Assembly: GCF_018687715.1 (NCBI RefSeq)
Contig: NC_056755.1
Location: 27,821,501 to 27,885,500, forward strand
Source of the DNA: Carya illinoinensis
Lineage: Eukaryota > Streptophyta > Magnoliopsida > Fagales > Juglandaceae
DNA length: 64,000 nt
Direction: 5' to 3'
Below the pieces are notes generated by a model. It was given only the letters and a program-made list of their open reading frames with translations. It did not search any database and was not told the DNA's origin. Every line of letters starts with the position of its first letter. The first letter of the stretch is position 1. The position numbers and the translations under genes are program-made. Shown one piece after another: positions 44,543 through 56,946 of this stretch.

Positions 44543-46752
44543 TCACTTTGGATTAGATCCATGTTTTATTGATTTTTAACCATGTGATTTTAATTTTGAT
44601 GGTTGGATCTTCTTTAGTACACATTTTTAAGTCATGTGATGTTTTAATTTGAATATCTCATCTTTTTAAACTATAGATCAAGAGATTGATCAAAATTAGT
44701 TGAGAAAAACTTTCTATTTTTGGAATAAGTGTAAAACCAAAAACTCCAAGTGTTATTTTGTGATTTTTGTGACTTTTATTTGATGATTTAAAGAATGGTT
44801 GATCTTAGGATGATGTTATGAATATGTTAGAAGTAAGATTTGACTTTTTGAAATTCTTAAAAATGTTTTGATTTAGGGTCAAAATTTGTGATTCAAGAGT
44901 TAATTATTTATTAAAAAGTTTGGGTCTTTTTACAAAAAGTTTGGTGTTGATGATTAGCTTTTTCTTAATGAACGTTTTAAGTATGTTTTTAAATTTAAGA
45001 TAGGAAGAACTTTGTTGTAAAATTTTTGTGTAATCACAAGTTTTGAAATTGGAAAAAATTGCAACAAAAATGATGAGAAATGACCTATGAATGTTTCAGC
45101 TATAGTAAGCTTCCCAAGTTGTGAATTGTTTTAAATTTTTCTGAATTGAGATTTAAGTTTAGGACAAAATTTGTATGAGAAATGTAAACTTTGATAACCT
45201 TTGGAATTAGGATGTGAAATGCTTTGATAACTTTTAGAATTAAGATGTGAAATTCTTAAGTTAGAGGTAAAATGATCATTTTCCTACATATAGAGGGTAA
45301 AATGGTAATTTTACCATAAGTTGTCTCTTTTACACGTTTCTAATTGTTAGTAATTAAATTTTTAACATTTAGAATACCCTCTTACAGTTTCTTATGTTTC
45401 GCATTTTATTCTCGTAGAACGTAACAATCGAGATAAGTTAGCTCTTAACTTACTATCAGTTTATTGTGTATGCGTGACGGGTGAGGGAACTACAATTTTA
45501 TATTCGTATATGTGATGCTAAATAGAATTATTCATGATGGAAACACAACTTTATATGACAACACCAATTCATTATGGTATTTGGGCAAGATGGCTAACTT
45601 GATAATACATTAAAATTCAAAGATCTTGAACCATTCAATTCAAGACTACAAGGAGTAAAGTAACAAATGACCAGAAGCTTGGACTTAAAAAAACTAGAGC
45701 ATTTTAATTTGTTTGATTCATGAAAAAAAAAAAAAAACAGTAATTGAGTTTTCATATTATTAATTTTTAAGTTTTGTTATATACAAATGAATTCACGTAA
45801 TGATTTGTATATTAATATTATTATCTTTATATTTAAAATTTAAATTGACATAATTTTTATTAAAATTTAATTTTTTAATTAATCATATTGAATAAGTGTA
45901 TGTATTAATGTACATAATTGCTTATAATTAGATTTTTTTTTTTTTTTCATCAAAGTCTTATGATATTCTTATCGAGAAGCCTTCTTAAGATCTGGGTTTA
46001 ATAAGAAGGCCATTGTTTCTTTGTTCAGTTTCGTTGTTTTGTTAGTCAACTGACCGGCGGCATGTCAGTTACTGACATTTTCAATGCCAATTTAAGGAAA
46101 AAAGCAATTAAAATATTAAATAATTTAAAATTCAAACAAATATACAAAACCTTAAAAAAATTTAAAGAAAAAAAATAAATAAATCCAGACAAAAAATTTA
46201 ATACTTATAAAAAAAACTTTAGATCTCATTTGATTACACAATTCAGATGAGATAATATGAGATATTTTAATAAAAATTAAATAAAATATTATTAAAATAT
46301 AAATTTTTTAATAATAATTTTATTTTAAAATTTTAAAATATCGAATTGTATAGTCTTTAAGAAATTTTTTTAACTCCCTAATGTATCCTAAAAAATCTAA
46401 TCAGAAATAAAGTTTCTACGGCCAAAAGAGAAAAAAAATGAAAACAATTTTTACAAAGGGACGCTGATACGTCCACAGATAAACCCCACCGAATGGTATA
46501 AATTTTTTTTTTTGGTTTTTTTTCATATATTTTTTTATATCTTTAATTATCTTTTTTTTTTAATTCACAATATTAATTAAAAACATTTTTTAATCACTAA
46601 GTTAAAAAAAAAAATCGTTGGCAGCTTCGGTAGCTTTTATACGTTGGATAAGCATTATCCTTTACAAAAACATATTTCTTATGTATTTTTTTTTTTCAAA
46701 TTTGAACGGCAATATTTTTCAAAATAACTTTTTTCATCTAATTAATTTCCTT
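44543..46752. other. Intergenic A/T-rich DNA, no gene seen
   Basis: It contains a small tandem duplication (45190-45255, TTGATAAC(C/T)TTT(G/A)GAATTA), poly(A)/poly(T) runs and, at about 46215-46350, a degraded relative of the Tourist-like MITE in the opposite orientation (CAGATGAGATAATATGAGAT). Confidence 0.55.
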
Positions 46753-46945
46753 CGAGAAATGCTACACATCATCTCACACCACACACTTTATATATTAAAA
46801 TATTATTTTTTATTTTATTTTATTTTATTCTTATTAAACTAATTAAATTATTCTATTTATCATCCACACACTACATATTTATTATAGAAAAAATAAAAAA
46901 AATTAAAATAAGTATAGTGTCTAAAGTGTGAAGATGACAAAAAGA
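46753..46945. mobile_element. MITE of a second foldback family, copy 1
   Basis: CTACACATCATCTCACACCACACA at the left is partly mirrored by GTGTCTAAAGTGTGAAGATGAC at the right around an A/T-rich core. The core words TTTTATTTTATTCTTATTAAACTAA and CACACACTACATATTT are shared with 63748-63909. Confidence 0.6.
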
Positions 46946-47284
46946 TTTTTCCATTTCCCAAAACCCTCCAGTTTTTATAAAATGCTATAAAACTTATTTC
47001 AAAACTGAAAAATAACTAACAAATAAAAATAAATAAATAAATAAAAGAGAAAAATAAAAGAGCAAGTTGAGCAACATATACATGATAAATAAATAATTTC
47101 ATTTTGTTTGAAAAATAAATAAAACAAGTACACCACCTACAAGTCCACCAAAGAAACCTAACAGCCCGGCCACGGCTTTGAAAGATCACCCTCAAAGGAA
47201 AAACCCTGCCATTATCAAATAGACCCTTCCAAGGTTCCATATTTGCTTCTGCGATACCTCCCCAGTCTTCGCTGTTTTCCTACC
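46946..47284 (+). promoter_or_regulatory. Upstream region and probable 5' UTR of the SWAP70-like gene
   Basis: 340 bp before the ATG. No clear TATA box could be assigned. The last 120 bases are C-rich and less A/T-rich than the rest, as expected for a plant 5' UTR. The start site is unknown. Confidence 0.4.
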
Positions 47285-47556
47285 ATGGCCTCCAATGTTG
47301 CTACACCGGTTAGTTTGTCAGCCCCTCCGATCTACCCCCCAACCCTCCCTCCCTCTCTCTCTCTCTATATATATGTGTGTATATGTATGCATATGCGGGA
47401 TTGATAATTATGTATTATTTTGGTAAAATCTAAAATATGGGGATGGAACAGAGAGCCGGGGATGCAGACAGTAGCTTGGAGAAGATCAAGCGGCAGTTGG
47501 CATCCGGTTCCGGCAGGAATTTGCTGCAGGGCCCACTTCTCAAGCGATCCGAGACC

Positions 47557-47612
<56 letters not shown>

Positions 47613-50600
47613 ATTGCGTCTAAATTGGATTGGTTATTTGTGATTAGATTTTCGTTGAATTCAGGCCTTTGTGAGAATTTAGCTCAAGCAAAGGGTTGCC
47701 TTCTGCTTTGAATTTTAACTTGAGAAGTTGCAGTTTTTATAGTTTTTTGTTTTGGTCAATTTGCTCTATCATGACCTTTTCCTAGATGTAATTTCTTCAG
47801 CCCTGTTTGAATTGGCCAAAAGTTTTTGAAAATAATGTAATGGGTTTATAAGAATGGGACTACTTGACTACAATTAGCATTCACTGATTGAGGGGTGATT
47901 CTATGTGGAGTTCGGAAACGGAAGAAGTCATGATAGCCGAATTAATATTGTTGTGTGCAACTTAACAGCTGAGGAAATGGAACGAGCGGTGGGTGATCTT
48001 GGACCCAACGACTGGAAGAATGGAATACAAGTCGGTGAATGTTTTTTGCATTATCTTTGCTGGCTTTGCTTTGATTACATAAGAATTTTAATATTTGATA
48101 TTTCATGTTGTCTGTATGCTTTAGGATCAGGAGAAATGAGCCAGCTGTTAAGGGATCCATTATATTTGATGCAAATAGCACGATTACCATATCTCCTGTC
48201 AACTTCCAGTAAGATTCAGACCGTTCTGAATAAGCATGCATTATTGCATTCTTGGCTAACTAATTCGTCCAAGTGGCTTTTAACTTTAAAAATTACTAAT
48301 ACTTTTTTTTTCGTGTTTTTTGTTTCTTTCTTAATGTGCTTTAGTGGACTACCAAGGTATGATGGCTGTTGTTTCTGTATCCACATATAGTTATTTTTTC
48401 TAGCAATGTAGAAAATACTAAAATTTGTATCTTTTTGAGTTTCATTATAAGTATCATTTTGTTGCGGGTTGAAATTGTAAATATGAGCGCTTCTTAACTA
48501 TTATACTTAGATATTGGGACCCCCCAGAAAAAGGACTACTTCCTTTGCGCAGAGACTCCTGGTGCAGCTAGAGCTTGGGTGTCAACTTTACAGTAGGTTC
48601 TCTGGATCTTTCCTTTTTAAGCCTTTGCATGATATGATTTGTTGTGATATTTTTCTTTGGCTACAAAAAGGTTTGAACTGTGTCCTGCTTCTGCTGTGCA
48701 TTTGTTCTTCATTTATAACAAGTTTGGAATGGTCTTATTCTAGCACATACATTTGTTAGCATAGTCAAGTATCTTGTAGGTTTAATTGTTTTAGAAAACC
48801 CCTACAGGTTGGCTTAAGTGGTAAAGGTCTTGGTCTTGATGATATGCTCCCTCCAAGGTCCAAGGTTTGAATACCATTGGGTGCAAACACTCTCTAGGGG
48901 CCATCGGGCTGGGGGATTTTCCCCTTGAATTACCCGAGTTGCATTTGTTGGAAACTCCTTGTCGGCCTATGCCGACTTGTGCACCATTGGGATTAGTCGA
49001 GATGTTGTTCCTGGACCCCCAGTGCCAGCCATTTTTTTTTTTTCTGAACATAAATTAAATAATTAAATTTATCTATCCTTATTAACTTTTATGTATTTGG
49101 GAAAATTGTTGATATAATATGATATGGTAGATGTATCTTGTAATTACCTAGTTAAGCGCAAATCACATCTAGGCGTATACTCCAAAAGGAATAGTCAATG
49201 TTACAATTGAAACCCATTAAAATCTTTATAAAGGGCTTGAAATTTTCCCTCCAAGGCAATGTGGGACAGAGGAAGGAGGAGATACTCGAATTACAGACTC
49301 GTGCTTTGAAACAGGACTTGAAGTGGAAGATGAGGGTATTTGTTCTTGGTTCATAATTGCTTGAATAGGCTGATGGGAGAAAGGAATAGATCATTGAAGG
49401 ATGGAACTGGGTAGTCCATTACAGCTTCAGTAGGGAAGTCCAGGGGTAGCACTAGAGGGAGACCAATTAGTACCAGATTTAGTCTCCCCATTCACCACCT
49501 TCCTTACACAATGGGAGTATTACATCTCTCAAACTAGTACTCTACATTTTACCTCCCCATTTTTTAATTAAATACTCTAGATGTTTGGTGCACTTATTAA
49601 GAGAAAGTATGACTCACATGTGAGTGGGAGTGTTATAACATAAATTAAACAATTGAAGTCATTTCTTCTCATCAACTTAACTTTTTAGGACAAATGGTTA
49701 TTTAACAAAGTTGTAAACTCTGTAATGAATGCATTAGAGATATGCAGGAAGAAACAAGGGTATATGAATTGTGAGCTTGAAACTTCACCACTAGCAAGGT
49801 TCTTAGGCTCCGTTTGAATTGTGAAACATTCTTAACCCATCTTATCTTATCTCATCTCATCATTATAACTTTTTCAAATTTCCACACAAAATATAATAAA
49901 CAATTCAACTTTGTCAAATCTCAAAACAATAATTATATTAAAAAATAATATTCTAACAATATTTTATTCAACTTTAAACTTTCACCTAAAACCATCTCAT
50001 CTCATCTTATCTCATTATCCAAACCGCACCTTAATGTGTACTTTTGGTGAAAAGCTATCCTGTACTTTTGCTCTAAATAGTGTACGGTTTTTATATTCCG
50101 TTTTCCAACCCCTAGGGGTTGGCTCAAGTGGTAAAAGCCTTGGTAGTATGCTCCTTCCAAGGTCTAAGGTTTGAAACCTCCTGGGTGCAACCAATCTATA
50201 GGGGCTATCAGACTGGAGGATTTTCCCCTTGAATTACCTAAGGTGCACTTGTGGAAAACTCCATACTGAGGGCCTATGCACTCCTGGTATTAACCGGGAT
50301 GCTGTCTTTGACACCCTATGCCAATCAAAAAATATTCCATTTTCCTTTCCAGATGACTAGTTATATGGTTGGCCTTACAGTCCAAAAGACTATATAATAG
50401 TCTATTCTAGAATTTCCAGAGTTTGCAGATGTTTCTTGCAAACTGATGGCTGATTTGTATGTGAAGTTGCCTTGCTGGTAATTTTTTTATTAAAAGGGAT
50501 CATGTAGTCATCTGGAATTTGTACTAAGTTTGGAGCACGGGCCCCTTCCATATTTTATGATATTATTATTTTTTACTTGCCCCATTCTTTAAGAAAAGAA

Positions 50601-53600
50601 AGGCTGTGGTCAATGATGTAGGGTTTGGAAAGAGGTGCATTGCTTCTTCCTACATCCCTGTTCTGTTTAGGGGTGAAAAGTCTAGGTTGTTTTAGAGTTC
50701 GGTAGAGATTAGGCAAAAAACTACGAGAAGTCAAGTTGAGTGGCTCTTCAACTTTAAGTTAGGTGGCTTGAAGTATTGGCCAAAGTTAATTTTTTTTTTT
50801 AAAGAAAGTACATAAACAAAAAGAAATTAGACATAATGACCTTTATCTCCTTTTCTCTTTAGTGGCAGGGGACGTTAAGCAAAGCTATTGTTAAGGATCA
50901 TGATGAGAGTTTCATTGACATTCATCTCTTTTAATATTTCCTTGCATGCGTGTGTGTGTTTTGTGAGTGTTGTGCAAATACACTCAATTCTTTATTACAT
51001 TGTTGACTGCCGTCACTTGGATACCGGTTACAAATTCTCAACTATTAGCTATTCTCTACAATTGCATTTTGTTCATAAAATGAACATTTTTCTGATAATG
51101 TTTTCTTCTTTGTGTTTGATTTGTTGCCCCAGTTATCAACACATTTATTGATGAATACATATTTTGGGACTTATTCTCTGCTAATATCTACTTTCTCATT
51201 ACCTTCTGACGTTCAGTGCAACACAGTTGGTTCTGAGGGCCCATAAAGAGGCTGTGAATTCCTTAAGTGGGAATGGTTCTGCAAAATTAGGAACAGTTGC
51301 AACGGTAGTTTCTGCTGCTAATTCGACGGCCCTTGAATGTTCTAAAGAAATTGAAGCAGCAATGCAGATTTCTTTAAGAAATGCTCTAGGAATGGTGACA
51401 AATAAAATAAGCGATGGTCCAATGGATGATCTAGCAATCATGAGGGTACAATATCTATATTTTCCACTTTTTACTATGTCTTTACTTCAATTATGAATTG
51501 CATGCCTTACAATTTTTCATTGGGATTATGTTTATGGTCTTTGCCTTTATTGATAATAAGATGAATAGCTTGCATTCGTCTGCAGTTGCATCAGATTTAT
51601 ATCCTGCACTTTTAATTGTTTAACTAAGTTGGATGTACATATTAATCACTTGTAAATCCATTTGCCATATTTGGTACAAGATAGATGGAACAATCTAGGA
51701 GGCAGGTGTTCCAATACTAACACATTCCATTAAAAAGAAGTTTAATGTGTTCAGTGTCTTTCATGTACCAGATCATTCATGATCATTAAAGTCTGAGAAT
51801 TGGATTTCTGAGAAACCCAAGTTCCTGAAATTTTAAATCTGATATTTGGTGAGTAGTAAAATATTTGAAGAACCTTGCTTTTCTTCTTGTAAAGTTAGGC
51901 AGCAACCAGGTGCACCAGAATGATGCTAGGCAGCCCATTTTACTAATATATAGAATATTCTATGCATTATGGACTGCTTAATAGCTAGGAGAATGACATT
52001 TCAAATTTTACTATTTGGGATTTTCCCCCCAGTGGATGGATTTGGATCATGGCATACAGGCATTTTCTTGTAGAGTCTTCCTTGATTTCATAGCTGCTAT
52101 TAGTATCAGTTTGGCTTGATTGAGGAATTCATTGGCAGTTCAGTGTAGAGTGTGATGTGATATTGCCTCTTGTTTGTGCATGTGCCCTTGCTTCTATGTT
52201 AAGTAGAGTGCTGTTGTCATTGGGCTGCTTGTATGTGTTTTGTGCATATGCCCCCCTTCAATGTTGAAACTTGACTAGTGAGAATTATTGAATAAATGAA
52301 GAACAGGCGTTTGGGTCCCATGATTTTGTTTTTTATCATAGTAATGGAATTTGGCTGGCTTCACTTATTATCGGTGCTTTTTGGCTTTAAGGCCCCGTTT
52401 TGACTGGCCTTCTTAGCATGTTGCCTCTTGCCACCATGGGCTTCTTATATCGTTTACTCTCTCTCTCTCTCTCTCTTCCCCCTTTTATTTTTTCTAGCTA
52501 AGCTTATTCCTTTAATGTGATTGCTAATCAGGCAAGCATATTTGGATATTCATTTCACCTATATTTGGTTGTATGAGTGTTCATCTTGCAGGAGACACTG
52601 CGAGTCAAGGATGAAGAACTGCAGAATTTGGCTCGGGACCTTCGTGCACGGGATTTAACAATAAAAGATATAGCAGAGAAATTATCTGAGACTGCCGAAG
52701 CTGCTGAGGCTGCTGCATCTGCTGCTCATACAATGGATGAACAAAGGAGAATTGCATGTGCACAAATTGAGCGTCTTAAAAGAGATTCAGAGAAGCAGCT
52801 GGAGTCATCTATGTCAAAGGTAATTTTTCTTTTTCTGTTTTTTTTCCCAGTCTGTCAAAGGTACTTTGTTGATGGCTCTTGTGTTGTCTGATCGATAATG
52901 TTCAATCTGATATGGAGGTAATAACTAAGAAAGAATACTTAAAAAAAAAAACTAGGAAAGAATTCTCAGTCAATAATCATGAATATCTTTCGCTGTTGAA
53001 TTCCGTTCCTCTCCCTTTATTTGATTTATCCTTTATTGAATATGAAATATTAATATGATTTTAGATGTCACTTTTAATTGTCTTTTTCTATTATGGCATA
53101 CATACTTGCAGCTAAAAGAATCTGAACAAAAGGTTATGGCTGTGAATAAAGAAAGAGAGCAATTGAGCAAACAGAGAGACTCTGCTATCCAGGAGGCACA
53201 TATGTGGCGTTCTGAGCTTGCAAAAGCTAGAGAGCGTGTTGTTATATTAGAAGCAGCTGTTGTGAGAGCAGAAGAAAGGGTCAGGGTTACAGAGGCAGAT
53301 GCTGAAGCTAGAATAAAGGAGGCTATACAGAAAGAATCAATTGCTGTGAATGAAAAGCAAGAGCTTCTGGCATATGTAAACAAGTTACAAGCACAACTTC
53401 AAAGGTTTAGTATCTCAACCCCTGTGCCCCATAGGGATCATTTCACATCTACTCTTCTGTAATTCTTGCTTGACATGATTCCCCCAGTTTCAGAAAAATC
53501 ACTTATAAATGGTGCAAGTTATAGGCAAAACCCTTGATGCTCCTTAGTTACAGTGACTATACCAAAAATAGAAAACAATGGTCTAACTATGAATTAAATT

Positions 53601-54461
53601 GAAAAGCATGCGAGTCCTTATTTATATAAATGTCGAGCTAAGGTTTCTTTGGATTACCCGAGGTGTATTTGTGGGAAACTTTTTGCCGAGAACTATGCAC
53701 CCCCACCCAGGATTAGTCGAGACTTTGTCCCGGACACCCCGTGCCAATAAAAAAAATGTTAAACTTAGATGTTAGAGAAATGGTACAATTTTGCCAAAAA
53801 TCTATAGAAATTTCAGACAAGTATGAGTTTATAAAGAGCTTGCTTTTCCTGTTTTTATTGTGTACTATACATGTATGCCTCACAGTGTTACAGGATGTAG
53901 TATTGAGTTTTGCCCCTACTCAAATAATTCCCCAACCCAAGAAAAATGATAGTTACTGTAACCATTGCATGACTGGTGTCTGTGATCCCAATTTTTTGAA
54001 TAAAGTTCCATCGGGAGAATTAGACTATGATGTAAAGGTCAATAAAAACAACAGCCGCATAACTTTGTGATGATAAGTTTAAAAACCCATTTTTTTTTTT
54101 TCCTCTTAACAGACATCAGATTGATACTAAGCAAATTTTTGAGGAGAAGACTGAGTCTTGCCCGGGTATTGATAATACTCTTCCATTGACAAAGCATGTA
54201 GACTTGTCGGAGGAGAATGTGGATAAAGCATGTCTCAGTGTTTCTAGGGCGATACCAGTCTCTGGAGAGAGTGTAGTCCATATGGCAGCAGATCAGGTGA
54301 ACCTCCACATTCATGATGGTGAATGGAGTGATATTCAGGCAAATGAGGCAAGGATAGCTGATGTAAGAGAAGTTGCTCCCGAGACTGAAGGCAGCAGCTT
54401 GGATATTCCTGTTGTTAGTAACCACCACGAACAAGGAGCGAACTCTTTTCATCGGCCTTGA
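47285..54461 (+). CDS. SWAP70: SWAP70-like PH-domain and coiled-coil protein (495 aa, ten exons)
   Basis: Exons: 47285-47308, 47452-47556, 47969-48030, 48125-48208, 48345-48376, 48511-48592, 51217-51445, 52592-52819, 53112-53404, 54113-54461. All introns are GT-AG. Phases agree at every joint, and exons total 1488 nt including TGA. The ATG context is CCATGG. A PH domain spans residues ~33-140 (LLQGPLLKRSETLRKWNERW, EYKIRRNEP, YFLCAETPGAARAWV, with the C-terminal helix Trp at 125). A linker (ATQLVLRAHKEAVNSLSG) follows, then a long Glu/Ala/Lys/Arg-rich coiled coil, ~207-380. The acidic tail ends ANSFHRP. Family knowledge: PH domains bind phosphoinositides at membranes, and rice SWAP70 proteins act as exchange factors for the Rac/ROP GTPase OsRac1 in immunity. 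No damage seen; probably functional. Confidence 0.93.
47560..47611. repeat. (CT)n microsatellite at the start of SWAP70 intron 2
   Basis: About 26 CT units begin 3 bases after the donor GT of exon 2 (GTACTCTCT). Confidence 0.95.
48799..49043 (+). mobile_element. tRNA-derived SINE (Au-like), copy 1, in SWAP70 intron 6
   Basis: A box GGCTTAAGTGGTAAAGG, B box region AAGGTTTGAATACC, then the conserved body GATTTTCCCCTTGAATTACC, GGAAACTCCTTG and GGGATTAGTCGAG, ending GTGCCAGCC plus a T run. The body resembles the plant Au SINE from memory. Confidence 0.8.
49806..50030. mobile_element. Tourist-like (PIF/Harbinger) MITE copy 2, in SWAP70 intron 6
   Basis: 225 bp flanked by TTA at 49803-49805 and 50031-50033. 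The ends are inverted (GGCTCCGTTTGAATT; right end inverse GGTGCGGTTTGGATAA). The core is A/T-rich with CATCTCATCTCA on both sides. Confidence 0.82.
50107..50331 (+). mobile_element. tRNA-derived SINE (Au-like), copy 2, in SWAP70 intron 6
   Basis: A full-length copy with A box GGCTCAAGTGGTAAAAG and B box AAGGTTTGAAACC. Flanking direct repeats ATATTCC(G/A)TTTTCC (50093-50106 and 50332-50345) match at 13 of 14 bases, as expected for target-primed retrotransposition. Confidence 0.88.
52452..52476. repeat. (CT)n microsatellite in SWAP70 intron 7
   Basis: A short CTCTCT run. Confidence 0.85.
53637..53755 (+). mobile_element. tRNA-derived SINE (Au-like), copy 3, 5'-truncated, in SWAP70 intron 9
   Basis: It keeps GGATTACCCGAGGTGTATTT, GGAAACTTTTTGCCGAG, GGATTAGTCGAGAC and CCCGTGCCAATAAAAAAA, but the tRNA head is lost or deleted. 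Confidence 0.8.
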
Positions 54462-54759
54462 TATTAATAACTATATTTACATTAAAAAGAAAATTTTTAT
54501 ATGTAGGGATTGACACAGTTTCAGGTACAGAAGAAATGTGAACTTCATCGTTGTATTTCTTTCCTCTGATTTCTTTCAAAACCCAACTATAGATGGAGTA
54601 AAGTCTATGTCATGGTACTCAATTGCTTTCTGTTGTGGGGTTCTGAAATTCTATAGTGTACGTTACCGGCTTCATAGTAACAATTTGTTATGATTCCGTA
54701 CGGAGCTTATTTGGTACTATTCTTTGCATGTAACGTTCACTTCGCTCCATTTTACTAAG
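54462..54759 (+). other. Probable 3' UTR/downstream region of the SWAP70-like gene
   Basis: 298 bp of T-rich sequence between the stop codon and the Copia-D target site. No canonical AATAAA was found, which is common in plants, so the cleavage site is unknown. Confidence 0.45.
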
Positions 54760-54764
54760 GACCT

Positions 54765-55202
54765 TGTCGGGAATTTGGACCTTTTAAATACTCTTTAGTA
54801 TCTATTATTTGTAAAAATACAAAAAAAATAGAGAAATAATAACAATAAAAAATTTTCCGTGAAAAATTTCCAAAATATGATAAAAACTATCAGACTTAAA
54901 AAAGAAAATTTACTATGTAAAAAATTATTATAATCATACAATTTATCTTCTCATCTCAAGTACACCTATAATGCTTTCTCATTAGCAAAATTTAAACTCA
55001 CACTTTTTCCCCTTTTACAAAAAAAGTCAATAGAGGATTTTAACTAAATTCAAAAGTTGTTAGATAAGCAAAGTTATTAGATAAACTTTTTGACTGATGC
55101 ACTTTACCAAGAAGGCTAAACCACATTTTATAGGCCTTGGGCCTTTGCTCCTCTTTCATTTTCTATTCATGTGGGACAAATGCAAATGAGCAAAACTCAA
55201 AA
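54765..55202 (-). repeat. Copia-D 3' LTR (left copy)
   Basis: About 438 bp. It is followed by ATCTCCACCTTGCG, whose minus strand CAAGGTGGAGAT is the polypurine tract. Confidence 0.82.
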
Positions 55203-55639
55203 ATCTCCACCTTGCGATTTTGACTAGTCTCACAATCATACTCAACCTCAATAAAAATTTTCATAGTTTCGCTATCATGCTCTACTATAAAAGCATACAA
55301 ATTTAGAATAAACTAATTCCAAATATTTCACTTTGGTCCATGTCGAAAACAATCTTACTGACAATTATGATGTAACTTTCATGTTTGGCTTTCTTAAAAG
55401 TTCATCAGCCATCAATATGAATTTTTACTACACATTATGCATCAATACCAAACCAATGCTTATGTACAAACTTGTGAACTCGCTAGCATTAACACTTTCT
55501 CTATCATGATAACTTTGAAAATTAAAGGTATGCCATGAGAATGTACATATCCCTTTTCAAAGACATCGTCTTCTATGGAAAGAGACACAACGTTAGCTTC
55601 CTTACTGGTATTTCCATTTACTGACTTGGAGTCTCTTGT

Positions 55640-56435
55640 TGAACCAACTTGATCTAGCTCTTGAACAAATTTTCTTGACATGCCCAGATTGTCCACACCC
55701 TTAGCAGACTGCTCTCTTATTCATAGAGTTCATCATCTTCCAATTTCCAGCTGCTACCATTACTGAGTTCTCAGGTGGACCATTACTTCCACCACCTAGT
55801 CTCCTCTCTTCATAAAAAAGTTTACTGGTAACCTTTGAAAAAATTATTTTCTTATTCTCATGTATCAAAATAGGTTTTATATGCTTATAGGAAGGTGTAA
55901 GAGACCAGATAAGTCTCAAGGCTTGATCCTCATCATCAATTTTAACTTCAATAAATTCTACCTCAGAGATAATGCCATTGAGAGCACTTAAATGATCTGA
56001 ACTAGTCGTACCTTCACTCATCTGCAGTGTATGAAACTGCTCCTTCAGGTACACCTGATTCAAGATGCTTTTCGTTTGATACAACTTTTCAAACTTTTCC
56101 CAGAGTTTCTTTGTCGTAGATATTCCATGCACATTTGCAAGAACATTTTTAGCTAGGCATAGACATGTTGCGCTTACTACTCTCAAATATAGATCCTCTC
56201 AATCTTCATCACTCATTATAGATCTGCTCTTTGTTTCACCAGTCACATTATTACAACTGTTGACTTCAGGGATTGGTCTGTCCTTCAACGGCTTGTGCAA
56301 TCCTGATTGAATCAAAATATCCTTGACTTGTACTTGCCACAAGCCAAAATTTATTCTCCCATCAAATTTGTCTACCTCAAATTCGACAGGATTTGAAGCC
56401 ATACTTTCTGACATTGCCTTGATATTTTTTACCAT
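55640..56435 (-). pseudogene. Copia-D gag relic
   Basis: Minus strand from about 56435: FEVDKFDGRINFGLWQVQVK, then TGA at 56196-56198 where a Trp is expected (DED-stop-EDL). Next come VSATCLCLAKNVLANVHG, LWEKFEKLYQTKSILNQVYL, DDEDQALRLIWSLTPSYKHI and KLFYEERRL. A TAA at 55701-55703 falls inside the zinc knuckle (C-stop-GCGQSGHVKKIC). This is the UBN2-type copia gag. Both stops are in one frame with no other shift between them. No pol follows. Confidence 0.8.
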
Positions 56436-56588
56436 GGAAATGAATAGTACTCACTAAATAAATTCCCAGGAAAGATTGGAGGGTCATAATGGACACGCTT
56501 AAATATCAATCTCCTAGATAGAACATCCTTAGACTGTACATATTCACACTACTACACGAAAGCTCCACCTCACAAAAAGAACCAACAT

Positions 56589-56602
56589 GGCTCTGATACC
56601 AC
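56589..56602 (-). other. Copia-D primer binding site
   Basis: Plus GGCTCTGATACCA; the minus strand TGGTATCAGAGCC is a perfect initiator tRNA-Met complement. Confidence 0.82.
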
Positions 56603-56946
56603 TTGTTGAAAATTTGGACTTCCCAAATTCACCTTCTAGGATCCATTTGCAGGAATATAAAAAAATATAAAATAATAACAAAACAAGATTTTACGTGGAA
56701 AGCTCCCAAAACATGAGAAAAATTACCAGACACAGAAGAAAATCCATTGTATTAAAAATTGTTACAATCACATAATTTCTCTCTTCACCCCAAATACACC
56801 CACAAATCTTCCCTACTAGCAAAACTTTAACTTACACATCTTCCATTTTTACAAAAAAGGCCAATATAGGGTTTTAACTAAAATAAAAAATTACTAGATA
56901 AACTTTTTGACTGGTGCACTTTACCCAAAAGGCTAAATCCTCTTTT

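Noticed and set aside
47905..48390. 161-codon open frame across SWAP70 exons 3 to 5
   Set aside because: It runs through introns with exonic codons out of frame; the spliced model explains the region better.
48799..50331. SINE heads as functional tRNA genes
   Set aside because: The tRNA-like part is continuous with a conserved SINE body and lacks an acceptor stem.
53741..54070. 109-codon ORF in SWAP70 intron 9
   Set aside because: Begins in the SINE tail and has no coding signature; the flanking exons join in phase without it.
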